Below are positions 1 through 6,998 of a DNA stretch of 13,675 nt, in pieces. The translations under genes and the position numbers were made by a program. The notes below the pieces were generated by a model that made no database searches, had not been told where the DNA came from, and worked only from the letters and a program-made list of their open reading frames with translations. Source of the DNA: Bacteroidales bacterium (lineage in GTDB: Bacteria > Bacteroidota > Bacteroidia > Bacteroidales > JALTDM01). The stretch covers positions 1 through 13,675 of the forward strand of contig JALTDM010000021.1 of assembly GCA_027074135.1 (NCBI GenBank), in the 5' to 3' direction. The stretch's first letter is position 1, and each line of letters begins with the position of its first letter.

Positions 1-3000
1 AACCTGTTGCCAATGCAGGTGATGATGCGGAAGTTTGCGGATTAACGTATGATTTACATGCTTATCCGTCTGTTAACAATTCTAGCGGTACATGGTCAGT
101 AGTTAATGGAACTGCAAATTTTACAAACCCAAATTCTTTCCAAACACAAGTCACTGTCGGTAATTACGGGACATACCAATTTGTATGGACGGAAACAAAT
201 AGTATTTGTGAAGATAAAGACACGGTTACAATTGAATTTTTACCACAACCAACACCTTTTGCAGGCAATGATACTTCAGTATGTGGAACAGAAGTTCATT
301 TGCAAAGTGATGGTGTAAGAGGTTTTTGGACAGGCCCTGCAGGTACCATATATGATCCGTCCTACATGGAAAGTAGCGTAGATGCTACTGTTCCACAATA
401 CTCTACAAGTTCACAGACTTATTCTTTCGTTTGGCATGAAGATAACGGAGTTTGTACAGGTACGGATACAATTCTTGTTACATTTATGGCTGTACCGTTT
501 ACCGAAGCAGGTATAAATCAATCTACTTGTGATTATTCTACACAACTTGAAGCTGATACAACAGGTAGTAATATAACAACAGCACAATGGACAGCAAGCA
601 TTTCGGGAGTTAATTTTGATGATAATACAATTCCTAATGCCACCGTTGATATTTCCGGTCTTGTACCCGGAGTTTATGGGGACACCGGTAAAGTTGGAAT
701 TTGGTTTTATTGGAATGCTTATAATACACTAGGTTGCGGTAATTATGACTCTGTGCTTGTAACTTTCTATCAAGTTCCTCTAGCATATGCAGGAGAAGAT
801 ACCAGTATTTGTGGATTACATTTTGACCTGCAAGCCGAATATAGTTTATCAAACTATTCTAGCGAAGGAGAATGGTCATACGCATCAATACCTTCAGGAG
901 CAACAGTACATTTCATTGATGATACATTACCGACAACCGGAGTAGATGTATCCACCTACGGTACTTATTACTTTGTGTGGACAGAATGGAACAGGGAAAA
1001 CAACCAATGCCGCACATCGGATACAGTTGTTATAGAATTCTTAGAAGTACCTAATATTGATGCAGGTAACGACACAAGTGTTTGCGGCAAATATGTACAA
1101 ATGCATGCTATAAGTGCATCAGGAACAGGTCAATGGGATGTGCCCAGTGGTACGGCGTTTTATGATACCGCAGACGGTAATATAGATCCAAACCAACAAT
1201 ATAATCCTTATGCATGGATAAGATACGCCGGTAATAACGATACGGTAACTTTTTATTGGAGGGAATACAATGGTCAATGTGTTGCAATAGACAGCGTACA
1301 AGTTTACTTTGCGGCAGAGGTTCCTGCCGTATCATACTTTGACCCTGCAGACAGCACTAACTGTGGTTTGACAATGGTAGGAATACTTGATGCGGAACAA
1401 CCTGATTACGGATTTGGCTACTGGATAGATACAGTACCAAACACCACATTTATCAACAATGAACCGCACGTAGATACAACCATTGTTTCATATTACGGTA
1501 TGCACCATTTCTATTGGGTTGTTGAAAACGGCGCATGTAAAGATACTTCAGAAGTAGCTGCTATACGGTTTATAGAAATACCCGATGCATTTGTGGGAGA
1601 TTTCCCGACAGATGAATTCGGAGTAAAGAAAGACACAGCCTGTGGAAATGACTATTATCTACATGCAAGTCCTACGGTAGGTGTGGGCAAGTGGTACACA
1701 ACAGACTCCACCAATACCTATTTTACATCAACCGGCCATGGATACGGAGTAAACTATGACGACACCATACACAGCAATATACTCAATTACAATGACAACC
1801 CGCCATACAGGGATATCTATTGGGTAGTTGACCATGACGGCTGTGTGGATAAAGATACATTAAGGGTATTGTTTGCTCCCCAACCTACAGGAGACTTTTC
1901 AGCAACCATACCTTATTGTATCGGATACGACAGTTACATTCTAGCCAATGTTTATACAGGCTCCAATGATCATCCTGATTATGGAGTAGTTTATTTTGAT
2001 TGGGACTTTGGTAACGGAGTAGTTGACAGCATGAATGCCAATACATTAGACAGTAGTAATTATGTAGAAGTACACTGGCCGTGGACTGGAGATACACTTC
2101 ATGTTGTAACCTTGGTAACAGAAAACATTTTCGGTTGCCGTTCATCAATTAAGATAGACACAGTACATGAACCGCCAATGATGGTACCGGATTATGATAT
2201 CAATTATGCAACATGCGGTTATCCGAACGGACAAATAACCTTGTACACCAATCAACATCAATACACCTTTGAATGGGATACATTGACATATAATCAATAC
2301 AACAGGCCAATAAACGACAGCATACAAGACATGCTGCCGGGTAATATGACCTACCTGGTATATGTAATAGGAGAAAGTCAATCGCCGGATGCAGCAAGTG
2401 TAGTTCCAAGACCTATGTGTAAGGATACACTTAGAATTTATATGGCAGACACAGGACACACTGTTGCACTGTTTGATACGACAGCCATACTTGGTCAAGA
2501 AAGGATAGCACCGTATACGGCAACCTTGATGAATCAAAGCATCAATGGTATGTATTACGAATGGTATATTTACAATTCAAACAACCAAGTAGTTTACAGC
2601 AGTGAAGAAGTAAATCCTGTTTATACTTTCAATGATGAAGGTAATTACAGCATTATGCTTATATCGATAAGTCCCGAAGGCTGTAGGGATACGTTAGTAT
2701 TCGGACCATTCTATGTAGAAAGCCAATCTATATTGGAAGTACCGAATGTATTTACGCCGAACGGTGACGGAGTATCCGACTACTTCCAAGTACATGCCAA
2801 GACACTTGAAAGTTTCAAAGGAGTCATCTTTGACCGTTGGGGCAGGAAAATATATGAATGGACAGATTGGCAAAATGAAGAAAGTGGCTGGGACGGCAAA
2901 GTAGGCAACAGTTTGGCATCACCGGGTGTGTATTATTACATAATCAATGCCAAAGGACGAGACGGTAAAGAATATAAAGACTTGAGAGGTTCGTTCTATT

Positions 3001-3020
3001 TGCTGAGAGGTAAGAAATAA
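1..3020 (+). CDS. Large multidomain T9SS-secreted surface protein with tandem two-cysteine Ig/PKD-like repeats and type B sorting domain (5' truncated)
   Basis: The reading frame is open from position 3 and runs 1005 residues to TAA at 3018-3020, so the true start, signal peptide and N-terminus lie before the window. Residues about 5-626 form seven tandem units of 82-96 residues, each with an early Cys (AGxDTSxCG-like) and a late Cys (W-x-E-x-N-x-x-C followed by DTV and alternating hydrophobics). Residues about 628-723 form a PKD-like domain with FDWDFGNG. Residues about 724-800 contain a segment like SprB/CHU repeats (PNGQITL, then a Trp and LPGN). A second PKD-like domain with YTFNDEGNYS follows. 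Residues about 913-1005 match the gliding-motility-associated C-terminal domain (VFTPNGDGVSDYF, FDRWGRKIYE, GWDGK, SPGVYYYII), known as a type B T9SS sorting signal. The protein is therefore probably exported by T9SS and surface-bound or released, possibly as an adhesin. The repeats suggest a structural or binding role; no enzyme domain is visible. Confidence 0.9.
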   Translation, partial: PVANAGDDAEVCGLTYDLHAYPSVNNSSGTWSVVNGTANFTNPNSFQTQVTVGNYGTYQFVWTETNSICEDKDTVTIEFLPQPTPFAGNDTSVCGTEVHLQSDGVRGFWTGPAGTIYDPSYMESSVDATVPQYSTSSQTYSFVWHEDNGVCTGTDTILVTFMAVPFTEAGINQSTCDYSTQLEADTTGSNITTAQWTASISGVNFDDNTIPNATVDISGLVPGVYGDTGKVGIWFYWNAYNTLGCGNYDSVLVTFYQVPLAYAGEDTSICGLHFDLQAEYSLSNYSSEGEWSYASIPSGATVHFIDDTLPTTGVDVSTYGTYYFVWTEWNRENNQCRTSDTVVIEFLEVPNIDAGNDTSVCGKYVQMHAISASGTGQWDVPSGTAFYDTADGNIDPNQQYNPYAWIRYAGNNDTVTFYWREYNGQCVAIDSVQVYFAAEVPAVSYFDPADSTNCGLTMVGILDAEQPDYGFGYWIDTVPNTTFINNEPHVDTTIVSYYGMHHFYWVVENGACKDTSEVAAIRFIEIPDAFVGDFPTDEFGVKKDTACGNDYYLHASPTVGVGKWYTTDSTNTYFTSTGHGYGVNYDDTIHSNILNYNDNPPYRDIYWVVDHDGCVDKDTLRVLFAPQPTGDFSATIPYCIGYDSYILANVYTGSNDHPDYGVVYFDWDFGNGVVDSMNANTLDSSNYVEVHWPWTGDTLHVVTLVTENIFGCRSSIKIDTVHEPPMMVPDYDINYATCGYPNGQITLYTNQHQYTFEWDTLTYNQYNRPINDSIQDMLPGNMTYLVYVIGESQSPDAASVVPRPMCKDTLRIYMADTGHTVALFDTTAILGQERIAPYTATLMNQSINGMYYEWYIYNSNNQVVYSSEEVNPVYTFNDEGNYSIMLISISPEGCRDTLVFGPFYVESQSILEVPNVFTPNGDGVSDYFQVHAKTLESFKGVIFDRWGRKIYEWTDWQNEESGWDGKVGNSLASPGVYYYIINAKGRDGKEYKDLRGSFYLLRGKK
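15..1880 (+). repeat. Seven tandem degenerate protein-domain repeats (about 82-96 aa each) within the surface protein
   Basis: Repeat starts, set at the Ala-Gly (or Val-Gly, or Ala-Asp in unit 6) of the first motif, fall at about 15, 261, 507, 789, 1062, 1347 and 1593. The spacings are 246, 246, 282, 273, 285 and 246 nt, and the last unit ends near 1880. Each unit opens with a version of AG-x-D-T-S-x-C-G (e.g. AGNDTSVCG at 261 and 1062, AGEDTSICG at 789). Each closes with a version of F-x-W-x-E-x-N-x-x-C, an acidic or Thr/Ser pair, then V-x-[IV]-x-F. The repetition is at protein level; the DNA has diverged, so these are old duplications and not recent slippage. Two invariant Cys per unit suggest an intradomain disulfide formed outside the cytoplasm. 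Confidence 0.85.
2739..3017 (+). other. T9SS type B (gliding-motility-associated / CHU_C-like) C-terminal sorting domain
   Basis: This is the last ~93 codons of the large surface protein. Recognised elements in order are VPNVFTPNGDGVSD, a hydrophobic VIFDRWG strand, a GWDGK turn, and SPGVYYYII followed by a basic end (LLRGKK). This matches the family described as the gliding motility-associated C-terminal domain, found at the very end of T9SS substrates. It makes the protein a predicted client of the secretion machinery encoded at 9501-13675. Confidence 0.9.
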
Positions 3021-3039
3021 AAGATATAATAATACAAAT

Positions 3040-3066
3040 AAAAAGGGGGCTTAAAGCTCCCTTTTT
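3040..3066. terminator. Bidirectional rho-independent-type terminator between convergent genes
   Basis: A 12-bp arm at 3040-3051 (AAAAAGGGGGCT) pairs with 3055-3066 (AGCTCCCTTTTT) across a 3-nt loop, with one G-T wobble. The T run extends to 3068, so it serves the + strand gene; on the other strand the A run at 3040-3044 reads as T's after the hairpin. It begins 20 nt after the stop of the large + strand gene. It overlaps the 3' end of the minus-strand DUF3109 gene, whose TAA stop occupies 3053-3051, so the last codons of that gene form one arm of the stem. Confidence 0.85.
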
Positions 3067-3632
3067 TTATAATATTCATTATATGCTATCTCCAATTTTT
3101 CATAAAACTCTTCACCGAATTTTCGAATAAGAGGTTCTTTCAAAAACCTGAACATAGGCAATCTATTTTTGTTGCCGAGAATAACTGCAACATGACATAT
3201 TTTTTGCTTATCGTAATTCAAAGCATAAAAATCGTCGTATTTTTTCACTCTAATGGGATACAAATGGCAAGATATAGGTTTTCTGAAGTCAATCTCTCCG
3301 TTTAAATATGCTTTTTCAATAGCACATTTAACAATCCCGTTTTTATCACGATAAGCATATACACAATCCAAATTTCCAATTGTTGGAGTCACTAAATCTC
3401 CGTCGGAATCAATTACCCACAAACCTTGTTTTTTTATTTCATTCAAAGATTCTTCAGGCAAGTATTTTTTTACAGCATCAAAAACCTTTTCTAAGATTTC
3501 AGTCTCTTCTTCTTCCAACGGTGCTCCTGAATCACCTTCCACACAACACATTCCTTTACACGACTGCAAATCACACAAAAAATTTACCTCAAAAATATCA
3601 TCGGATATAATTTTGTCGTCTATTTGAAACAT
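3051..3632 (-). CDS. DUF3109 family cysteine-rich protein
   Basis: The product has 193 residues and starts at ATG 3632-3630; an in-frame TTG one codon upstream is less likely. I recognise it as the DUF3109 family common in Bacteroidota, function unknown. Eight cysteines are visible at C20, C25, C29, C30, C90, C103, C122 and C146. They include the cluster C-x4-C-x3-CC followed by EGDSGAPL, and later NLDC, KC, SCHLYP and KICH. This pattern resembles the Cys-rich metal-binding (zinc or iron-sulfur) proteins of the YkgJ type, so a metal site is inferred. There is no signal peptide, so it should be cytoplasmic. It lies 13 nt downstream of ribH and is the last gene of the minus-strand unit. Its final codons are embedded in the terminator hairpin. 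The family call is fairly sure; the function is unknown. Confidence 0.85.
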   Translation of the reverse strand: MFQIDDKIISDDIFEVNFLCDLQSCKGMCCVEGDSGAPLEEEETEILEKVFDAVKKYLPEESLNEIKKQGLWVIDSDGDLVTPTIGNLDCVYAYRDKNGIVKCAIEKAYLNGEIDFRKPISCHLYPIRVKKYDDFYALNYDKQKICHVAVILGNKNRLPMFRFLKEPLIRKFGEEFYEKLEIAYNEYYKKREL

Positions 3633-3645
3633 CAAGTATGTAATT

Positions 3646-4125
3646 TTACTTTTTTGCGAGAGAAATCATTTTAATTAAAGTAATAGCACCTTCCGTTCCC
3701 TTATTACCTAATCTGCCTCCTGCCCTGTCAAAAGCTTGTTCCTTGTTGTTTGTGGTAAGAACACTGAAAATAACTGGAACATCCAACTCAACATTTAAGC
3801 GAGCAATTCCATATGTTACTCCTTGTGAAATAAAATCGAAGTGCGGTGTTTCACCTCTAATAACAGCACCAATAGCAATAATTCCGTCCGGTGAGTATTT
3901 TTCATAAACAACTTTGGAGCCATGAATCAACTCAAATGATCCTGGGACATACTCCACAAAAATATCTTTTTCGTTAACTCCGTGTTTTAATAAAGTTTCA
4001 ACGGCACCGTCTCTAAGTGCAGAAGTAATATCAAAATTCCATTCCGCTACAACAATAGCAACTTTTATACCTGTAGCGGACGGAACCTTGCTTATATCGT
4101 AATCGGAAAGATTCTTAGTTGCCAT
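3646..4125 (-). CDS. ribH: 6,7-dimethyl-8-ribityllumazine synthase
   Basis: This enzyme condenses 5-amino-6-ribitylamino-uracil with 3,4-dihydroxybutanone 4-phosphate to 6,7-dimethyl-8-ribityllumazine, the penultimate step of riboflavin synthesis. The family assembles as pentamers or icosahedral 60-mers in the cytoplasm. The 159-residue product has the expected length. Motifs are AEWN (27-30, with an aromatic W29 stacking on the pyrimidine), PGSFEL (61-66), GAVIRGETPHFD (86-97) with H95 in the place of the catalytic His, and DRAGGRLGNKGTEGA (133-147) with the phosphate-contacting Arg. Its ATG at 4125-4123 shares one base with the TAA stop of the upstream TPR gene (TAATG), which suggests translational coupling. 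No other riboflavin genes and no FMN riboswitch are visible in the window, so ribH is apparently unlinked from the rest of the pathway. Confidence 0.97.
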   Translation of the reverse strand: MATKNLSDYDISKVPSATGIKVAIVVAEWNFDITSALRDGAVETLLKHGVNEKDIFVEYVPGSFELIHGSKVVYEKYSPDGIIAIGAVIRGETPHFDFISQGVTYGIARLNVELDVPVIFSVLTTNNKEQAFDRAGGRLGNKGTEGAITLIKMISLAKK

Positions 4126-4826
4126 TAAATTTTATCCTTACCCAACTTAACTTTAACTCTGGCAATATATTTTTTTATAGTCCTTGCTTCTGTAGAATGA
4201 GGGTATTCCCTTTGTATCTTCTGATAAAGTTCAAAAGCTTTGTCATTATCTTTTATAATCTCATACATCAACCCTGCTTTAAACAAAAATAACGGTGTAG
4301 TAAAATCATTTTCACTGCTGTTTGCTGCTTTTTCATAATATGACGCAGCTTCATTGTTCTTGCCTAAATCTGCATAGGCATCCCCAATTGCACCCAAATC
4401 CATCGGTTTAATCATCAAATCGTCTGCATCAAAATCCTTTAACAAATCAATAGCTTTTTCATAATTACCAAGCCTTAATTCAGCAATACCGGCATAATAC
4501 TTTGCTAAATTTCCCGCTTTTGTCCATCCGTACTCATCAATAATGTCATATAAACCTAAATAATTACCATCCCCATTCAAAGCCAATTTGAAAGAATCCT
4601 TTTCGAAATACCTTACTGCCATAAAACTTTGAGCTTGTGCTTCTGCTTCTTTTGGTGCAATATAATATTTTTTAACTGCCATAAAAATAAGAGCAACACC
4701 CAAAATCCCGGCAATAACCCAACTTAAAATTTTCTTATTCCTTTCAATAAACAACTCAGACTTGGTCAAGGTTTCTTCTATAGCTTCAAAACCATCTTCA
4801 TGTTGTACTTTTTTATTCTTTGACAT
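4125..4826 (-). CDS. Membrane-anchored tetratricopeptide repeat protein (YfgM-like topology)
   Basis: The product has 233 residues: a charged cytoplasmic N-terminus (1-32), one transmembrane helix at about 33-51 (ILSWVIAGILGVALIFMAV), then an extracytoplasmic helical region. TPR-like helix pairs lie at about 105-137 (YYAGIAELRLGNYEKAIDLL), 142-172 (GAIGDAYADLGKNNEAASYYEKA) and 178-211 (LFKAGLMYEIIKDNDKAFELYQKI, ending YP). The layout of one N-terminal TM helix followed by periplasmic TPRs matches the YfgM/TPR_21-like group, which in Escherichia coli associates with the Sec translocon and chaperones. A similar scaffolding role is inferred only. The stop overlaps the ribH start by one base. A TPR gene directly before ribH is an arrangement I associate with many Bacteroidota. 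The ATG at 4826-4824 lies 17 nt after the preceding gene. Confidence 0.85.
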   Translation of the reverse strand: MSKNKKVQHEDGFEAIEETLTKSELFIERNKKILSWVIAGILGVALIFMAVKKYYIAPKEAEAQAQSFMAVRYFEKDSFKLALNGDGNYLGLYDIIDEYGWTKAGNLAKYYAGIAELRLGNYEKAIDLLKDFDADDLMIKPMDLGAIGDAYADLGKNNEAASYYEKAANSSENDFTTPLFLFKAGLMYEIIKDNDKAFELYQKIQREYPHSTEARTIKKYIARVKVKLGKDKI

Positions 4827-4843
4827 ACCTTACAATTTTTTTA

Positions 4844-5197
4844 TTATACAAACATTGTTGCAAACCATTTTTGAAATATAGTACCAACTACCGGCAATGG
4901 TTTCATAACTCCATTTATTGCATTTATCAATCCTATAAGCCATAATACAAAAAGGAAAATTAATCCCAGGAAATAGATTATTGCTCCTATAAATGGGATA
5001 AGACCTATTAACCACAATACAAGACTTGTTAAAATAAGTCCCAACATATCCCTTAAATGATAAGCACCTAAGGCAGTTTTTTTATTGGCAAACATTATTG
5101 CAGCTATAATCCATCCTATAAAAGTTATATATGAAATCACAGCTATTGTGTTATCTTCTTTTTGAGGTATTGTTTGATTAGTTTGCGTATTTTCCAT
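4844..5197 (-). CDS. Small DUF4870-like integral membrane protein
   Basis: The product has 117 residues with a polar N-terminus (1-17) and about three hydrophobic helices near 18-36, 50-68 and 70-95. Features include HLRDMLG between helices 1 and 2, and a C-terminus containing KPLPVVGTIFQKWF. The pattern of an H-x-R-[DQ] loop, a GLI-INAI helix end and a PVPxxG-xxxQKWF tail resembles the DUF4870/YtpI-like small membrane proteins often annotated in Bacteroidota as import component or hypothetical protein. The function is unknown. It appears to be the first gene of the unit continuing to the TPR protein, ribH and DUF3109. A good promoter box lies 23 nt upstream of the ATG at 5197-5195, and the gap to the next gene is 17 nt. 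Confidence 0.8.
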   Translation of the reverse strand: MENTQTNQTIPQKEDNTIAVISYITFIGWIIAAIMFANKKTALGAYHLRDMLGLILTSLVLWLIGLIPFIGAIIYFLGLIFLFVLWLIGLINAINGVMKPLPVVGTIFQKWFATMFV

Positions 5198-5219
5198 AAT
5201 AGTAATTTTTATTTTGGTG

Positions 5220-5247
5220 CAAAGATATTACAATATTTCATTTCAAA
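5220..5247 (-). promoter_or_regulatory. Bacteroidota-type promoter for the DUF4870-TPR-ribH-DUF3109 unit
   Basis: On the minus strand a perfect TAnnTTTG box (TATCTTTG) occupies 5227-5220, and TTTG at 5247-5244 lies 16 nt upstream as a possible -33 element. That spacing is slightly short against the usual 17-23. Transcription would begin roughly 15 nt before the ATG at 5197. It lies in the 59-nt gap after fmt and supports a separate transcript for the downstream four genes. Confidence 0.65.
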
Positions 5248-5256
5248 TAAAATTTT

Positions 5257-6222
5257 CTATTCAAATTTAAGATTAAACTTCAAATATCCATTAGCAAAAG
5301 CCTGATTATCCATTATTTTTTTTGCCTGCGGCTTAATTTTTGTTGGAATTATAAAACCGTCCTTACATGCAATTTTTACTTTTTTTTCTTCTTTAATTAC
5401 TGCTCCCAATGGGTAATCATGATCTTTATTTTCATATTCTGAAAACAAAATTTTAACCTCCACCCTCTCTTGTTTACCGTTTTTTTCCAAAGACAAAATA
5501 GACCACGCACCGGGATACGGACTCAACCCTCTTATAAAATTATATATTTTCTCAGCCTCATTATTCCAATTTATTATACAATCCTCTTTATAAATCTTAG
5601 GTGCATATTTCAAATCAATATCTTTTAATAATTTATCTTGAGAAATTGGCTTTACATTTCCAGAAAAAATATCTTTAATAGTTTTGTTTAATAATTCCGC
5701 TCCTTCGACCATAAGTTTATCATGTAATGTGCCGGCAGTGTCTTCAGGTAATATTTCAACTTTTTTGCGATATATTATTTTTCCGGTATCAATTTTATCA
5801 TCAATAAAAAATGTCGTGACCCCTGTTACCTTTTCTCCATTGATTATTGCCCAATTTATTGGAGCTGCACCCCTATATTGTGGCAATAACGAAGCGTGCA
5901 AATTTATTGTCCCGTAAGTAGGCATAGACCAAACAATCTTGGGGAGCATCCTAAAAGCCACAACAACAAATAAATCGGGATTTAACGCTTTCAACTCTTC
6001 AACAAATTCTTCATCTTTTAATTTTTTAGGCTGTAAAATTTTAATTCCCAACCCCTTAGCAACTTCCTTTACTTCACTTTCGGTCAATTTCAACCCTCTT
6101 CCGCTTTTTTTATCAGGTACCGTAACAACACCTGATATATTTATTCCGTTTTTATATAAACATTTTAATGAATAAGCGGCAAATTCAGGTGTTCCCATAA
6201 ACACCACTCGTTTATTTTCCAT
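5257..6222 (-). CDS. fmt: Methionyl-tRNA formyltransferase
   Basis: This enzyme transfers the formyl group of 10-formyltetrahydrofolate to Met-tRNAfMet for translation initiation in the cytoplasm. The 321-residue product is close to the usual ~315. It begins with the Rossmann-like FMGTPEFAA (8-16) and PDKKSGRG (36-43). The active-site block NLHASLLPQYRGAAPI follows, with N107 and H109, and D145 in IDTG, matching the catalytic Asn-His-Asp of the formyltransferase family. The C-terminal OB-like tRNA-binding half contains IRGLSPYPGAW. The ATG at 6222-6220 is chosen because the family N-terminus starts just before the GTPEF motif. The frame extends upstream to an in-frame TTG at 6273, but that would add 17 unneeded basic residues. 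The start overlaps the end of plsY by 11 nt in another frame, so co-translation with plsY is likely. Confidence 0.97.
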   Translation of the reverse strand: MENKRVVFMGTPEFAAYSLKCLYKNGINISGVVTVPDKKSGRGLKLTESEVKEVAKGLGIKILQPKKLKDEEFVEELKALNPDLFVVVAFRMLPKIVWSMPTYGTINLHASLLPQYRGAAPINWAIINGEKVTGVTTFFIDDKIDTGKIIYRKKVEILPEDTAGTLHDKLMVEGAELLNKTIKDIFSGNVKPISQDKLLKDIDLKYAPKIYKEDCIINWNNEAEKIYNFIRGLSPYPGAWSILSLEKNGKQERVEVKILFSEYENKDHDYPLGAVIKEEKKVKIACKDGFIIPTKIKPQAKKIMDNQAFANGYLKFNLKFE

Positions 6223-6850
6223 TTTTTTCCCTTCTTTTTTTGCTAAAGTAAATTTTCGACTCCGTACCTTCAAATATTCTTTTTATGTTACTTCGGTGAG
6301 TATAAATCAATAATAAAAATACAAATATAAAAAATCCTAATTTAAGTAAACTGAACCCTATATTACCACTACACATAATATAATACACTATCGGCAATGA
6401 GAATCCTGCCAATAAACTGCTTAAAGATACAATATTGGACGACACAAAAACAATAATGAAAACAATAGCCGCATAGAGAGTCGGTAGCGGAGCCAAAGCA
6501 ATCATAACCCCCAAAAGGGTAGCAACTCCTTTACCTCCTTTGAACTTTGCAAACACAGGATAAATATGACCAGCAACTGCCAAAATTCCCAAAATTATCA
6601 TTACCAGATCAGGATTGGGGAAATGCACACCTGACCAAACATATAACTTTACGGCTGCAAATCCTTTAAAAACATCAAAAATAAAAACCGGCAATGCCAC
6701 CTTCCATCCCAAAACTCGAAAAGTATTAGTCGCCCCGGCATTCCCACTCCCGTGTTCTCTTACATCTACACTTTTTATAAGTTTACCAAACCACACTGCA
6801 GAAGGAATGGAACCAAACAAATAAGCCAACAAAAATATACCATACTTCAT
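6212..6850 (-). CDS. plsY: Acyl-phosphate:glycerol-3-phosphate acyltransferase PlsY
   Basis: PlsY is an integral membrane enzyme that acylates glycerol-3-phosphate at position 1 using acyl-phosphate made by PlsX, the first step of phospholipid synthesis. The 212-residue product is the usual length and strongly hydrophobic. Three conserved motifs are present: GSIPSAVWFGK (13-23), REHGSGNAGATNTFRVLG (31-48) and KFKGGKGVAT (102-111). The late HRSNIKRIFEGTE (185-197) is also typical. The last residues are strongly basic (KKRREKNGK). ATG 6850-6848 is chosen over an in-frame TTG at 6877, because that TTG overlaps the CAAAGTTA promoter box and because family members start directly with the first membrane helix. 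It is the promoter-proximal gene of a plsY-fmt pair; plsX is not in the window. Confidence 0.96.
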   Translation of the reverse strand: MKYGIFLLAYLFGSIPSAVWFGKLIKSVDVREHGSGNAGATNTFRVLGWKVALPVFIFDVFKGFAAVKLYVWSGVHFPNPDLVMIILGILAVAGHIYPVFAKFKGGKGVATLLGVMIALAPLPTLYAAIVFIIVFVSSNIVSLSSLLAGFSLPIVYYIMCSGNIGFSLLKLGFFIFVFLLLIYTHRSNIKRIFEGTESKIYFSKKRREKNGK

Positions 6851-6874
6851 ACCCCGATTAATTTGAAAGGTTGC

Positions 6875-6882
6875 CAAAGTTA
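6875..6882 (-). promoter_or_regulatory. Promoter -7 box for plsY-fmt (TAnnTTTG)
   Basis: Reading the minus strand, TAACTTTG at 6882-6875 fits the Bacteroidota -7 consensus TAnnTTTG exactly. It is followed 24 nt later by the plsY ATG (6850). No exact TTG element is present at the expected -33 distance, so the upstream half is weak. Confidence 0.6.
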
Positions 6883-6942
6883 CAAAAATTCTTTAACAGC
6901 ATAAATATTATTTTATTCACCAACCAAAAATTAAATTATGAC

Positions 6943-6974
6943 TTTCACTGCTAAAGAAAATATTTTTATCTTTG
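6943..6974 (+). promoter_or_regulatory. Promoter for the PD40 protein-pepE unit (TAnnTTTG)
   Basis: TATCTTTG at 6967-6974 is a perfect TAnnTTTG -7 box. TTTC at 6943-6946, 20 nt upstream, is one base off the TTTG -33 element. The predicted start is near 6980, leaving a leader of about 18 A-rich nucleotides before the ATG at 6999. Together with the plsY box this makes 6851-6998 a compact divergent promoter region. Confidence 0.65.
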
Positions 6975-6998
6975 CTATCTAAAAAAAAGATAAAAGCT

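Noticed and set aside
2145..2537. 130-residue open frame on the minus strand inside the surface-protein gene
   Set aside because: It lies entirely within a well-supported gene on the other strand, with no domain, no signal and low-complexity shadow composition.
5259..5280. Inverted repeat at the end of fmt as a terminator
   Set aside because: It is an A/T-rich short stem with a mismatch, lies inside the coding region and lacks a T tract on the minus strand.
6223..6273. TTG-initiated longer form of fmt
   Set aside because: It adds 17 basic residues before the conserved N-terminus, overlaps plsY more deeply, and the ATG at 6222 fits the family length.
6972..6998. Upstream in-frame TTG start adding nine residues to the PD40 protein
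   Set aside because: The TTG is part of the TATCTTTG promoter box, and the extension would spoil a clean signal peptide starting at ATG 6999.
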